Shown: positions 53,610 to 63,662, numbered from the stretch's first letter. The stretch: 64,000 bases of DNA from an uncultured Aquimarina sp. (GCA_947498815.1 CANMLU010000009.1:1-64000), one strand, 5' to 3'. Notes: a model not told the origin generated them from the sequence alone. Numbers and translations are program-made.

Positions 53610-54296
53610 ATGGCTAAAGAAAAATTCAACTGGAAAGGTCTTTTTATTAATGAGGAAGAAACTTCAGGATCAGAGAAACCTGCAAGTACAGAATCAACAT
53701 CGCGTTCTACAAGTTCTTTTCCGGATTCAACCAAACCAATTTCGAAATTTCCTAATCAACCACCAAAATCAACCTTGGTAAGTGATAGTGTCTTAAATAC
53801 CGTTATCGAAATGTACGAATCTGGTTTTGAATCCTTGAACAAACCTGGTTATGATTTTTACGAATTTTTTAAAGCAATAAAAGCTGTCGGGTCCAACGAT
53901 CCATCGGTCTATAAGATGGCATTAACTATGGCTCAGGGAGTAGATTCGAAAGTCACAAAGGCATTACTGCTGAGTCAAGCTGATTTTTATATCAAAGAGA
54001 TTGAAAAAGTGCATAAGCAATATGACACTCAAGGAAACTCTAAGAAATCTAGTATTTTAGATACTCAAAAAAACAAAAAAGATAGCCTAAATACAGAAAT
54101 TTCTGATTTAGAAAAAAAATTAATAGAGATTCAGAATCAAATTAGTGTGAAGAAGGATTTATTACAATCTGCCGATACTGATTTTGTTTCTGAAGTGTCA
54201 GAAATAGATCAAAAGATAGTTGCAAACGATAAAGCAAGATCAAAAATTTTGGAAACCATCGGTGCCGTAGTAGAAGGCATTAAAAGTAATTTATAA
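53610..54296 (+). CDS. Hypothetical coiled-coil protein
   Basis: I do not recognise this 228-residue protein. It has a disordered Ser/Pro/Thr-rich N-terminus (about 15-55), a helical domain (about 60-140) and a coiled coil (about 150-225). The N-terminal 'KFNWKGLFINEEE' is a possible docking peptide. Soluble, no signal peptide. It is 10 bases before the next gene and must be co-transcribed with it. Confidence 0.8.
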   Translation: MAKEKFNWKGLFINEEETSGSEKPASTESTSRSTSSFPDSTKPISKFPNQPPKSTLVSDSVLNTVIEMYESGFESLNKPGYDFYEFFKAIKAVGSNDPSVYKMALTMAQGVDSKVTKALLLSQADFYIKEIEKVHKQYDTQGNSKKSSILDTQKNKKDSLNTEISDLEKKLIEIQNQISVKKDLLQSADTDFVSEVSEIDQKIVANDKARSKILETIGAVVEGIKSNL

Positions 54297-54306
54297 GTAA
54301 TAATTA

Positions 54307-55425
54307 ATGGATCAAGAATCAAAAAGCCACGTATTAGATTTACCTATTCTTAAGCACTTTGATGATGAGAAAGGAGAGATCTCTTTAAATCCGAAAAACT
54401 GGAGAAATGGTGAAAAAGGACTAAATGCATTTTTAAAAATTGCATTATTTGCAGGATTAGGATATGCTGCATGGATATATGTACTTCCTCCATTGTTTAC
54501 TGCACTAGGGCAAGTAATTGCTCTTGCTGGTGTAGCTGTGTTTTTGGTGTTTTTCGTAATGATGCTCCCTTTAATTTTTAAATTTTTGCGTCGAGTAACC
54601 AGAGGAATTCATAAATCTTTAATTAAGCATGATCCTTTTGGAGAATTACAAGAGCAAAAAACCAAAATGCTTAGAAACAGAAAAGTATTTAAAGATGCAA
54701 AGGCCAAAATAAAGGCATTAAAAAATAATATGGAATCTGAAGCATTCAAAGCAGAGAAAGAATCAAAAGATTTTCAGGATCAAGTGGTAACTATGCAAAA
54801 ACAAGCAGAAAAGATCCGCAGCAAAATGGAAGCTATCGTTGCCGAAAAAGGAAGTGCAGGTAAAGATACCGATGAGTATGTTGATCTACATAGTGCACTA
54901 GCAAAGAAACTTTCTCAGTCTCAACAAATAGCCCATCAATTAAAACAGAGTAAAGGCTTTATCCAAAAGTATGGAAGTAGAGCAAATGTAATGGGAAAAC
55001 TAGATCGAAAACTAACTTTAGCAGGAACGGCTATAGATATTAAAATCTCAGATTTTGAAGTTACGATCAAAATGCTTGAGAAAGAGTACGAATTTGCAAA
55101 ATCGGCCAAAGCAGCAACCGACGGAGCTAAATCCGCAATGCTTTTTACCAAAGATTGGGAATTGGAGTATGCTTTGGACGTAGTTACAGAAACAATTGCA
55201 CTGGATATTGCAAAAACACAAGAGAATCTTTCGGATATCGATATGCTTACATCCAAATATGATATCGATAGTGATGAGCTATACTCGCAGTTGGATACGC
55301 TTGCGGATAAAATTAAAACAGGTAAAGACTATATCCCTGACTCAAAAAAATACAATAATCCAAATTATAAACTTACTGCAGAAGACAAACAAGAAAGCGG
55401 TGGTTTTGGAAATATGTTTGATTAA
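54307..55425 (+). CDS. Membrane-anchored coiled-coil protein
   Basis: Unknown 372-residue protein. Two hydrophobic segments at about 42-62 and 66-96 are followed by a long Lys/Glu/Ala coiled coil (about 112-300) and a short tail. The large helical part should lie in the cytoplasm and could meet the previous protein and the AAA+ ATPase. The layout recalls TelA/toxic-anion-resistance and PspA-like helical proteins, but there is no clear homology by eye. It is 31 bases before the OmpA-fusion gene. Confidence 0.8.
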   Translation: MDQESKSHVLDLPILKHFDDEKGEISLNPKNWRNGEKGLNAFLKIALFAGLGYAAWIYVLPPLFTALGQVIALAGVAVFLVFFVMMLPLIFKFLRRVTRGIHKSLIKHDPFGELQEQKTKMLRNRKVFKDAKAKIKALKNNMESEAFKAEKESKDFQDQVVTMQKQAEKIRSKMEAIVAEKGSAGKDTDEYVDLHSALAKKLSQSQQIAHQLKQSKGFIQKYGSRANVMGKLDRKLTLAGTAIDIKISDFEVTIKMLEKEYEFAKSAKAATDGAKSAMLFTKDWELEYALDVVTETIALDIAKTQENLSDIDMLTSKYDIDSDELYSQLDTLADKIKTGKDYIPDSKKYNNPNYKLTAEDKQESGGFGNMFD

Positions 55426-55456
55426 CTAACCAAATAGAAACTAAATAACAATAAAA

Positions 55457-57271
55457 ATGGGTAAGATTTTAAGAACAAAAAAACTCACTACGTTATCAGA
55501 ATTAATCATTGTAATTATTTTACTTGGTGGTATTCTAGGCGCTGTATATTATTTTGCTCCCGGCCTTAGAGTTGGCGAAGCTAAGCAATTAGATGAACTT
55601 AATATTAATAAAGATGAAGTAGATAATGTTACAACTTCAGAGAAGCTTGATTTGCCTTCAAAAAGCGTTTCAAGCATTGTTAAGGATAAACCACTTGTGC
55701 GAATGGCGGCCTATGCCTGGAATGCACAATCTGGAATAATAGTATCCAATGGAGGGCCAAAAACTACCAAAGGTTCTTTGATGGAACAAAATGGAGTTAA
55801 CCTTGAGATCATACGTCAAGACTGGCTTTCTGAATTGAGAAACATGCAGATGAAATTCATCGAAGAGTTTGATAGAGGCGAAGAATTTCCTGATGCAGAT
55901 AAAAGTGCATTTGCAATTATGATGATGGGTGATGGTGCTCCTTTTTACATTAGTACCATGCAACAAGCACTAGATGATAAGTTTGGTAAAGATAAATACC
56001 ACGTACAAGTAGTTGGTGCAGTAGGATTAAGTTATGGTGAAGATAAACTTATTGGTCCACCAAGTTGGAAAGTTGATCCTAAGAGCATGAAAGGTGCTTT
56101 GATTTCTGCTGTATTAGGCGATGGTGACTGGGTTACTGCCTTAAACTATGCCTTTGCTAATGGATTAAAAGTAAATCCAGATGTAACTACTTATGATCCT
56201 GATGCGGTGAATTTTTATCCTTCACAGGATGATGATTACATAAAATCTGCCGAAGAATTGATCAAATCTCAAAAAGCAGGTTGGACCGTTCCTTTAAAAG
56301 AAGTGAAAAATGGTAAACTAACTGGTAAAACAATAAACAAAAAAGTTGATGGTTGTGCCACTTGGACACCTGGAGATAAAATGGTTTTTGATGAACTTAG
56401 TGGATTTACAGATATCATCTCTACACGTGAGTTTAATAACCAAATGGCAACTACAGTTATCGCTGTTAAAGAGTGGTCGGTAAAACATCCAGAAATTGTA
56501 AGTAATATATTAAAATCGGCCTTAACCGCTTCGAACCAAATGAAGCAGTATGACGATTGGAGAGTAAGAGCTTCTGAAGCTATAGCCGCAACTTATGATC
56601 TTGAGACTCCGAAATACTGGTATGACATGTTCCAAGGGCAAAAAGGAAATAAAAATGGTATTTCTTATAATATGGGCGGATCCAGAGTATTCAACTATGC
56701 CGATGTAATGCAATATTATGGTATTACAGATGGTACCAATAGATATAAAGCTGTATACAACCAGGTATCTTCATATTTGCTTGAGTTAAATCCTTTTGGT
56801 TTCAATGAATCTGTAAAGAGAATTGTTCCTTATGATGAGGCTGTCAACCTATATTTCGTCAAAAATATTAACGATATAGAATCTGGCTCAGCGTATAAAG
56901 CAGATTATACCAAGAAAGCCGAAGAAGTAATGGCTTCTGGAGAGTGGAATATCAATTTTGATACTGGAAGTGCAAATATTTCGCAATCATCGGCAAGTAC
57001 TTTAGAAACAATTTATAACCTTCTTATCCAAGCAGAAGACACAAAACTTAGATTAGAAGGGCATACAGATGATACAGGATCGGCACAAGCGAATTATGAC
57101 CTATCTCAAAGGCGAGCACAATCTGTTGTAAATTTCTTAAGAAGTAAAGGAATTCCTCAATCTCGTTTCCAATCTGTAATTGGAAAAGGTGAAGATGAGC
57201 CAATTGAAACCAACACAACAAATAGTGGTAGAGCAAAAAATAGAAGAGTAGTGATTACGCTTTTAAAATAA
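55457..57271 (+). CDS. ABC solute-binding protein fused to OmpA domain
   Basis: A 604-residue protein with an N-terminal membrane anchor (about 15-35), a periplasmic solute-binding domain of the NMT1/SsuA/phosphate-binding type (about 70-470; 'PLVRMAAYAWNAQSG', 'DKMVFDELSGF', 'KEWSVKHPEIVSNIL'), and a C-terminal OmpA peptidoglycan-binding domain (about 485-604; 'INFDTGSANIS', 'LEGHTDDTGSAQANYDLSQ', 'RRAQSVVNFLRSKGI', 'NRRVVITLLK'). Solute-binding proteins do not normally carry an OmpA domain. Together with the two ABC genes that follow it forms a transporter held between inner membrane and cell wall. Substrate unknown. Confidence 0.9.
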   Translation: MGKILRTKKLTTLSELIIVIILLGGILGAVYYFAPGLRVGEAKQLDELNINKDEVDNVTTSEKLDLPSKSVSSIVKDKPLVRMAAYAWNAQSGIIVSNGGPKTTKGSLMEQNGVNLEIIRQDWLSELRNMQMKFIEEFDRGEEFPDADKSAFAIMMMGDGAPFYISTMQQALDDKFGKDKYHVQVVGAVGLSYGEDKLIGPPSWKVDPKSMKGALISAVLGDGDWVTALNYAFANGLKVNPDVTTYDPDAVNFYPSQDDDYIKSAEELIKSQKAGWTVPLKEVKNGKLTGKTINKKVDGCATWTPGDKMVFDELSGFTDIISTREFNNQMATTVIAVKEWSVKHPEIVSNILKSALTASNQMKQYDDWRVRASEAIAATYDLETPKYWYDMFQGQKGNKNGISYNMGGSRVFNYADVMQYYGITDGTNRYKAVYNQVSSYLLELNPFGFNESVKRIVPYDEAVNLYFVKNINDIESGSAYKADYTKKAEEVMASGEWNINFDTGSANISQSSASTLETIYNLLIQAEDTKLRLEGHTDDTGSAQANYDLSQRRAQSVVNFLRSKGIPQSRFQSVIGKGEDEPIETNTTNSGRAKNRRVVITLLK

Positions 57272-57289
57272 AATGATATTAAATTAATC

Positions 57290-57346
57290 AAAGCCGTCCA
57301 CATATATGTGAAATTATACTTTCGCATATTGGACGGCTTTCTTTTT
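57290..57346 (+). terminator. Terminator-like hairpin inside the ABC cluster
   Basis: aaagccgtcc pairs with ggacggcttt around a long AT-rich loop, followed by six T. It lies between the binding-protein gene and the permease gene and could lower permease/ATPase expression relative to the binding protein. Confidence 0.75.
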
Positions 57347-57361
57347 TAACAACCAGTTTTT

Positions 57362-58132
57362 ATGAAGCATTTATTTAAACCTTTCGAAAAAATTAGTAAA
57401 AAAAGCCGACTACTTATTGTTTTTTCATGGGTAGCCTTGGTTATGGTTTTTTGGTTTGTTTCGAGCATGGGAGAACGTCATTTGTTCCCATCACCACAAC
57501 AAGTGTTAACTGGTTTTATAGAGCTTTATAATGAAGGACTGGTCGTGCATATCGGAAGTTCATTATTACTATGCATAAAAGCAATCCTTATCGCAGTTGT
57601 AATCTCGCTAATCGTTACATATTTATCCACAATTCCCGTATTAACGCCAATTGCAAGAACTTTGAGTAAGTTAAGATATCTTCCGCTTACTGGGATATCA
57701 TTTTATCTGGCCATTATCATTAGTGATGCTAGAACGATGCAAGTATGGGTATTGGTAGTATTTATGAGTACATATCTCACCACCTCATTATTAAGTATGG
57801 TAAGCAGTATATCTCAAGAAGAATTTGATCACGCACGTTCATTGCAATGTAACCGTTGGGAAGTCCTTTGGGAAGTGGTTGTAAAAGGACGTATTGACCA
57901 TGTCATTGAAGTAATTCGTCAAAACCTGGCAATCGTATGGATGATGCTAGTAACGGTAGAATCTATTCTTGTTGCAGCTGGTGGATTAGGTTTTCTGATT
58001 AAAAACTCCGACAAGTTTATGAATCACGGAAGAATAATAGCACTACAGATAGTAATATTATTAGTTGGTTTGTCTATAGACTTTGTATTAGACTACCTTA
58101 GAAAAGCATTTTTTAGATACTCCAAAATATAA
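57362..58132 (+). CDS. ABC transporter permease (TauC/SsuC-like)
   Basis: A 256-residue inner-membrane protein with about six helices. The EAA loop that contacts the ATPase is 'EFDHARSLQCNRWEVLWEVV' at about 157-176. It belongs to the BPD_transp_1 family of the nitrate/sulfonate/taurine type. It lies 5 bases before the ATPase gene and is co-transcribed with it. Confidence 0.9.
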   Translation: MKHLFKPFEKISKKSRLLIVFSWVALVMVFWFVSSMGERHLFPSPQQVLTGFIELYNEGLVVHIGSSLLLCIKAILIAVVISLIVTYLSTIPVLTPIARTLSKLRYLPLTGISFYLAIIISDARTMQVWVLVVFMSTYLTTSLLSMVSSISQEEFDHARSLQCNRWEVLWEVVVKGRIDHVIEVIRQNLAIVWMMLVTVESILVAAGGLGFLIKNSDKFMNHGRIIALQIVILLVGLSIDFVLDYLRKAFFRYSKI

Positions 58133-58137
58133 TAAGC

Positions 58138-58965
58138 ATGAATTATAGTACACATAACACATTATTATATGTAGAAGACCTAAGCGTAGCTTATGGCGAA
58201 AAAACGGTAATAAAAAATGTAAATTTTGTAGAAAAAGATGTCGTTCGCGAAAACAATGTAACCGGTCAGGTAATTGCTTTTGTTGGTCGTTCGGGACGAG
58301 GTAAATCTACGTTGTTCAGAGCCATGACAGGTCTTATAAAACCAACAACCGGAAAAATATTGATTGCCGATACCGATACAGCATCAGAAAATGATGCCAA
58401 AGAAGTACATGAAGGAGACATTGGTTTTGTAGATCAAAAATATACATTATTTAGGAACAAAACAGTATACCAGGCATTACTTTTTGCACTTCGGAAAAAG
58501 GATATCTCCAAGGAAGAAAAGCATGAAACAATAATGAGTTACTTGTCTGATTGGGGATTAGAAAAAGTAAAGGATCAATACCCCAACGAATTATCTGGGG
58601 GGCAAAGACAACGAACAGCTATTATAGAGCAAATACTTTGCTCTGGACACTATATGGTACTAGACGAGCCATTTTCTGGTCTTGATGTAGGGAATATTGA
58701 AGATGTAAAAAAAGCGTTTGATTTGATTACTTCAACACACGAGTTTAATACCATTATCTATTCGACGCATGATATCGAACTTGCTGTGGAACTCGCGGAT
58801 AGTATTTATGTAATTGGTTATCCTACCATAGATGGAAAAAAGGAAGAATACGGCACTATAGTGAAGCATTTTGATATGAAAGAACTCAATCTGGCCTGGA
58901 AAGATTTCGGGTTAGATCATATAGAAATTGTGAAACAAATAAAGACCGCAATGCTTAGTTCTTAA
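58138..58965 (+). CDS. ABC transporter ATP-binding protein
   Basis: A 275-residue cytoplasmic ATPase: Walker A 'FVGRSGRGKST' (about 51-61), Q-loop 'GFVDQKYTLF', signature 'LSGGQRQRTAI' (about 153-163), Walker B 'HYMVLDEPFSGLD', H-loop 'YSTHDIELA'. It powers the permease at 57362. It is the SsuB/TauB/NrtD type that accompanies NMT1-like binding proteins. Last gene of the cluster; the next gene is convergent. Confidence 0.93.
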   Translation: MNYSTHNTLLYVEDLSVAYGEKTVIKNVNFVEKDVVRENNVTGQVIAFVGRSGRGKSTLFRAMTGLIKPTTGKILIADTDTASENDAKEVHEGDIGFVDQKYTLFRNKTVYQALLFALRKKDISKEEKHETIMSYLSDWGLEKVKDQYPNELSGGQRQRTAIIEQILCSGHYMVLDEPFSGLDVGNIEDVKKAFDLITSTHEFNTIIYSTHDIELAVELADSIYVIGYPTIDGKKEEYGTIVKHFDMKELNLAWKDFGLDHIEIVKQIKTAMLSS

Positions 58966-58983
58966 ACTTGAAAGCAAACAATT

Positions 58984-59487
58984 TTATTTTACTATTCTAT
59001 CCCAGGCAATTTTTAAACCTAGAAGTAATGCCAAAAAGAATATGACTAGGTATTGGAACCTTCCAACGAAGAATACACCAAAAAACATTCTCTGTAAGAT
59101 ATAGGTAATCACAAAAGTGATCATTACTATCAAAAAAAGTCCAGACAATTTTCCAAAACCAGGAATTCGAGACATGGGGACAGTTTTATTGATAATTATC
59201 AAAGTGACAATCATCGCTATCAAAGGAACAAAATAAGCTATCAGGTCTACTTGAAGAAGATTTGTTTTTAGAAAGAAAAAACTATACAAAACCAACACCA
59301 AAGCCAATAATCCAGGAATAGTAACCGCATAGATCAATAGTCCATAAAAATAATTTATTGGAGGTTTAAAATTTCTTCGATTTACAAATAATAAACCCAA
59401 TAGTGCAATCACTATAATACTTATGAAATACCCTAATACCAAATTAGGGTTATTTCCGAACCAATCTATAAAATCTTGTACTGTCAT
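58984..59487 (-). CDS. Hypothetical polytopic membrane protein
   Basis: A 167-residue protein with about five helices; I start at ATG 59487 ('MTVQDFIDWFGNNPN'), since the longer frame from 59562 adds an N-terminus without family character. 'FVNRRNFKPPINYFYGLL' and 'RIPGFGKLSG' lie in loops. Family unknown. It converges with the ABC ATPase and is divergent from the FG-GAP gene. Confidence 0.7.
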   Translation of the reverse strand: MTVQDFIDWFGNNPNLVLGYFISIIVIALLGLLFVNRRNFKPPINYFYGLLIYAVTIPGLLALVLVLYSFFFLKTNLLQVDLIAYFVPLIAMIVTLIIINKTVPMSRIPGFGKLSGLFLIVMITFVITYILQRMFFGVFFVGRFQYLVIFFLALLLGLKIAWDRIVK

Positions 59488-59599
59488 TACCATAAAAGTA
59501 CAAATAATAGTTAATGCACCTGCCATCTGGCCATAATCCCAACCATAAAAACACATAACCACATGAAATACAATTAATTATGTTAAACTCATATTAAAG

Positions 59600-59607
59600 T
59601 AGATTTG
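59600..59607 (+). promoter_or_regulatory. Candidate -7 element TAGATTTG
   Basis: It matches TAnnTTTG, 59 bases upstream of the start at 59667. Confidence 0.5.
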
Positions 59608-59666
59608 GGGAACATGGTTTACTTTTTCTTTTCAAGTACCTTAGTAAGAACTTAAAACCTTAACTC

Positions 59667-61529
59667 ATGAAACCTTATAAAAATAACACTCTCAAGATGC
59701 TATTATTTGCATGTTTGGCTTCATTAATTTGCACCACAATGTGGGGTCAAACTATTTTCAAAGATGTTTCGAACCAAATTCCACAAGCAGATCCAAACGG
59801 CACCGATTCTGTAGATTCAGACCTTGTAGATGTTGATGGAGATGGAGATCTGGATATCTTTATCGCCGAAGGAACCGCAAGTATAAATGGACGCCCAAAT
59901 CGTCTTTTATTAAATGATGGCTATGGCAATTTCATAGATGTCTCTCAAAGTAATTTACCACTTTCTCCTGTTCCATTCAATAGTACAAGTGCAGATTTTG
60001 CAGATATTGATAATGACGGAGATATAGATATCGTAGTAGCCAATTTGGGCCCAACCCAATTATTACTCAATAACGGAAATGGAGTTTTTACAGATGCAAG
60101 CCGCACTTTGCTCCCACCACCTCCATTTAATATTCTAGAGGATATTTCGACCGAAATTAGCTTTCAAGATGTTAACAATGATAATAGATTAGATATTTTT
60201 GTCACCAATGAAATTCCGCCCATACCGGATATAGGCCCAGGAGGATCGCAAAACTTCCTGTATATTCAAAACCCAGATGGAACTTTTTCGGACACATCAC
60301 TAGATCGTTTACCCAATGTAAAAAATCAAAGTGCAAGCTTTGCCTTTGGAGATATTGATAGAGATGGTGATAAGGACTTAATTATTGCCAATGTAGGTCA
60401 AAACCAAGTATTGATTAATGATGGTAATGGTTTCTTTTCTAACGAAACCGAATTAAGAATTATTCAGCAAATTTCTGCAAGTAGATCTGTGGTTTTATTA
60501 GATATCGACAACGATCTGGATCTTGACCTTGTTGTAGCTAATAGCAATCTTGAGCAAAACCAGATATTTATTAATGATTCTAAAGGATTTTTTAGCGAAA
60601 ATACAATGAACGCATTACCAATAAAAAAGGACACAAGCAGCGATGTAAAACTTTTTGATTTTAATTATGATGGACATCCTGATCTCATTTTCGCTAATTC
60701 TGTTCCCAATCCCATGGGACCTATAAATGGAGGTCACCCCCTTGCACCAGCACCAAATATCATTTATTCAAATAATGGAATGGGTATTTTTACTGAGGTA
60801 ACTTCAGAATTTTTACCGACAAACAATGGGATTAGTTTTGATATTGAAATTGCAGATGTAAATGGTGATCGTCTTGAAGATATATTGGTATCAAATGCCA
60901 ATGATGGCACAGAACAATTATACCTTCGTGACAAAGTTCCTGCAACCCAATTTGATAACGTAATACCATTTACTAGTTGTCTTACCGAAAATACGAATGG
61001 TACTTTCACAGCTACTTTCGGATACTCAAACCTTAATGATTCGGCAGTGTATATACCCGAAGGCACAAGAAACTTATTACTACCAAACCTTGTAGCCGCT
61101 ACAAACGAACAACCAGTTATCTTTATCCCTGGTACAACCAATGACGCTTTTACTGCAACTTTTGATATCGCTATGGCCTGGAAGATTAATGAAAAAATAG
61201 CCGTGGCCAGCACAAGGTCTCCCAAATGTAATGACAATAATATTGATGCTAATTTGGGTAATTTCCTATTCGATATTAGCAACTATCCTAATCCTTTTAC
61301 CAGAACTACAACCATAAAATATATCCTACCAGAAAAAAATAATGTGGATATAATGATATATAACCAATCTGGAAATCTGATTCATTCGATTTCAAGAGTA
61401 TCCGTAAATAAAGGTGAACACCTATTAGAAATTGATAATAATCTTTTGAAACTTAAACAAGGTGTTTACTTTTATAAAATTATGGCGGGTACACATAAGA
61501 TGGTCAAATCTTTTGTAATAAGGAGGTAG
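59667..61529 (+). CDS. T9SS-secreted FG-GAP/VCBS repeat protein
   Basis: A 620-residue protein with signal peptide (about 1-28). Residues about 40-430 hold six or seven FG-GAP/VCBS repeats forming a beta-propeller, each with a calcium-binding D-x-D-x-D-G type loop ('DVDGDGDLDIFIAEG', 'DIDNDGDIDIVVAN', 'DIDRDGDKDLIIAN', 'DIDNDLDLDLVVAN'). A globular part at 440-535 and the T9SS tail ('ISNYPNPFTRTTTIKYIL' to the end) follow. A surface or secreted adhesin-like protein is probable. Confidence 0.9.
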   Translation: MKPYKNNTLKMLLFACLASLICTTMWGQTIFKDVSNQIPQADPNGTDSVDSDLVDVDGDGDLDIFIAEGTASINGRPNRLLLNDGYGNFIDVSQSNLPLSPVPFNSTSADFADIDNDGDIDIVVANLGPTQLLLNNGNGVFTDASRTLLPPPPFNILEDISTEISFQDVNNDNRLDIFVTNEIPPIPDIGPGGSQNFLYIQNPDGTFSDTSLDRLPNVKNQSASFAFGDIDRDGDKDLIIANVGQNQVLINDGNGFFSNETELRIIQQISASRSVVLLDIDNDLDLDLVVANSNLEQNQIFINDSKGFFSENTMNALPIKKDTSSDVKLFDFNYDGHPDLIFANSVPNPMGPINGGHPLAPAPNIIYSNNGMGIFTEVTSEFLPTNNGISFDIEIADVNGDRLEDILVSNANDGTEQLYLRDKVPATQFDNVIPFTSCLTENTNGTFTATFGYSNLNDSAVYIPEGTRNLLLPNLVAATNEQPVIFIPGTTNDAFTATFDIAMAWKINEKIAVASTRSPKCNDNNIDANLGNFLFDISNYPNPFTRTTTIKYILPEKNNVDIMIYNQSGNLIHSISRVSVNKGEHLLEIDNNLLKLKQGVYFYKIMAGTHKMVKSFVIRR

Positions 61530-61557
61530 CATAATTAATACGCTTAATAGTTTAACC

Positions 61558-61595
61558 AAAAGCCAATGGGTTCTTCTGTTGGCTTTATAATTTTA
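61558..61595 (+). terminator. Intrinsic terminator of the FG-GAP gene
   Basis: aaagccaa pairs with ttggcttt around 12 bases, followed by a T-rich stretch. Confidence 0.75.
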
Positions 61596-61677
61596 AAAGT
61601 CTAAATGCAGTTCTTTGCCGTATTTTTTCTACTTTAGACTAACACAAAAAATTACCAATTTTACCAACAAACAAATC

Positions 61678-62619
61678 ATGAATATTAACCAAACTCTTTC
61701 TTATCTTATCAAAAAAGATAAGATCTGGATTATCGTTATTACTTTGGTTTTTGTCATTTTGGCTTTTAGCAATATCCTAGTGACTCCAGCAATTGACTTT
61801 TTATCTGGCGTAAACAGTGATATGATGTTGAGTCTTGGTGTTGCTATGGAATTGAAAAGCATAGCGACTAGCATTGACAACTCTAATATCCCACTCGTAG
61901 GAGGATTAGCCACCGAACTCGAAGATATCTTTACCAGGGCTATTAATTATCTCACTTTTGCCAATATTGTAATTGCTGTACAAACTATCTTAGTCAATCT
62001 TGGTAAATCCTTACTATTTAAACTACTTCCTTTACTCTTTCTTGCTGGTTTGTTTCTCAAAAAATACAAGCAATTGGCATTAAAATTATTGATCATTTCG
62101 ATATTGATCAACCCTGGACTTTCCCTATATGTTAATGGAATTAATTATGTCTCGAATACTATGGAATTAGATCTTGGCTCATCTCTACACGAACATTTAT
62201 CCACAATAAAGACAAAATATGAAGACAAGAGAGAAAAAGTAATATCCAAACAAGAAGCAAGAAAAAAAAGACAACTAGAGAAAGCTAAAAAAAGAGGTCA
62301 CCAAGATATAAGTGCTTTTAAAAAAGTTGAAGATGCTGTTGTGAATAAAATCGAAGATGTTGGTGTAGATGTAGAAGAAGGTTTTTCTGAAACTCTTGAA
62401 ATTCTAAAAGAAGGAAAAAAAGAATTGATGAAATTGCTCATTAATATGGTTAGTAATCTTATTGTCCTTTTTTTGATTTTACCATTATTATATTTTTACC
62501 TAATGAGTTTCTTACTTAAAAGGTTCTTTCATTTTTCTGGGTTAAGTCAAATTGCTCTTGCAGAAACAGAGAATCTAAAACAGATTGGTGAAGATTTTAC
62601 AAAAAAACCTAATATTTAG
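61678..62619 (+). CDS. Hypothetical membrane protein with charged cytoplasmic segment
   Basis: Unknown. The 313-residue product (ATG at 61678; the longer frame from TTG 61615 runs through the leader) has helices at about 18-37, 92-118, 122-147 and 275-295, and a highly charged Lys/Glu/Arg helix at about 195-265 ('KQEARKKRQLEKAKKRG'). No catalytic motif. It lies 35 bases before the lysozyme gene and is probably co-transcribed with it. Confidence 0.8.
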   Translation: MNINQTLSYLIKKDKIWIIVITLVFVILAFSNILVTPAIDFLSGVNSDMMLSLGVAMELKSIATSIDNSNIPLVGGLATELEDIFTRAINYLTFANIVIAVQTILVNLGKSLLFKLLPLLFLAGLFLKKYKQLALKLLIISILINPGLSLYVNGINYVSNTMELDLGSSLHEHLSTIKTKYEDKREKVISKQEARKKRQLEKAKKRGHQDISAFKKVEDAVVNKIEDVGVDVEEGFSETLEILKEGKKELMKLLINMVSNLIVLFLILPLLYFYLMSFLLKRFFHFSGLSQIALAETENLKQIGEDFTKKPNI

Positions 62620-62654
62620 ATCTTAAAAACTCTTAATTCCTAACCATACAATCC

Positions 62655-63383
62655 ATGAAAAAACTTTACAGTATAACCCTTGTCCTGATATCGCTCTTAT
62701 ATTCCTGTAACCAGGATAAAAATGATCCTTGTTATTTAGAAAATCAGAGAATAGAAAAAGAACCTACTATTTTGGGAATGGATATATCACATCATCAGAA
62801 TGAAATCGAGTGGAACGAGATAAAAGCAGATGGAGTAAATTTTGTATATATAAAAGCATCTCAAAGCACTCATTTCAAAGATCCAAAATTTAAGCAAAAT
62901 AGATCGGCAGCAAAAAGCGAATGCCTGTATCGAGGTGCTTATCATTTTTATATAACAGGTAAGGATCCAATCAAGCAAGCAGAGAATTTTATAGCCGCAG
63001 TGGGCATATTAGAATCTGGAGATCTACCACCTGTACTGGATCTTGAAGAATTAGGGATTAAAACCCCTGTAAACATAGAAACCTACCAAAAAAATACTTT
63101 GTTATGGCTTAAAACAGTTGAAAAAAAATTAGGAATCAAACCGATTATTTATTCTAATCCATCTTTCGCTAATACGTATTTAAATAATCCCGATTTCGCC
63201 AAATATAAACTTTGGATTGCAGAATATACCAAAGGAAAAACACCGAAAATCCCAAATACATGGAAAAACGAAGGTTGGATTATCTGGCAACGTACCGATC
63301 GTGAAAAATTGGATGGTATCGGCAAAGTCGACTATGATTTATTTCAAGGAGATGCTGAAGCTTTTATGAAATTGGTAAAATGA
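62655..63383 (+). CDS. GH25 family lysozyme lipoprotein
   Basis: A 242-residue lipoprotein (Cys18) with a complete GH25 muramidase domain (about 36-240). The catalytic residues are D43 in 'GMDISHHQ', D129 and E131 in 'PPVLDLEE'; 'YRGAYHFY' and 'IIYSNPSFAN' are family motifs. It cleaves MurNAc-GlcNAc bonds of peptidoglycan. In Bacteroidota such lipoproteins may act in cell-wall turnover or against competitors. Confidence 0.94.
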   Translation: MKKLYSITLVLISLLYSCNQDKNDPCYLENQRIEKEPTILGMDISHHQNEIEWNEIKADGVNFVYIKASQSTHFKDPKFKQNRSAAKSECLYRGAYHFYITGKDPIKQAENFIAAVGILESGDLPPVLDLEELGIKTPVNIETYQKNTLLWLKTVEKKLGIKPIIYSNPSFANTYLNNPDFAKYKLWIAEYTKGKTPKIPNTWKNEGWIIWQRTDREKLDGIGKVDYDLFQGDAEAFMKLVK

Positions 63384-63662
63384 TCACTAAGTTATATACA
63401 CATTTGGAGTAAAATAAATATAATCCGAATAGTCATATCAATAGTTGCTAACGCTTAAAAGTGTTTTTACTAAAAAAACAATCCTATATTCTGTAACCAA
63501 AAAATGAATCCCAAAATCATTCATCAACAGTATCACTAAAACGCTTTTTAACAAGTATTTAACTTCATATTTCTAATATCATCACTTAATTTGAATCGAA
63601 GAAAAAGCACCTACCCTGTTTTCTGAAAATTTAGTATCAAATTAATTCAACATTCTCAATCA

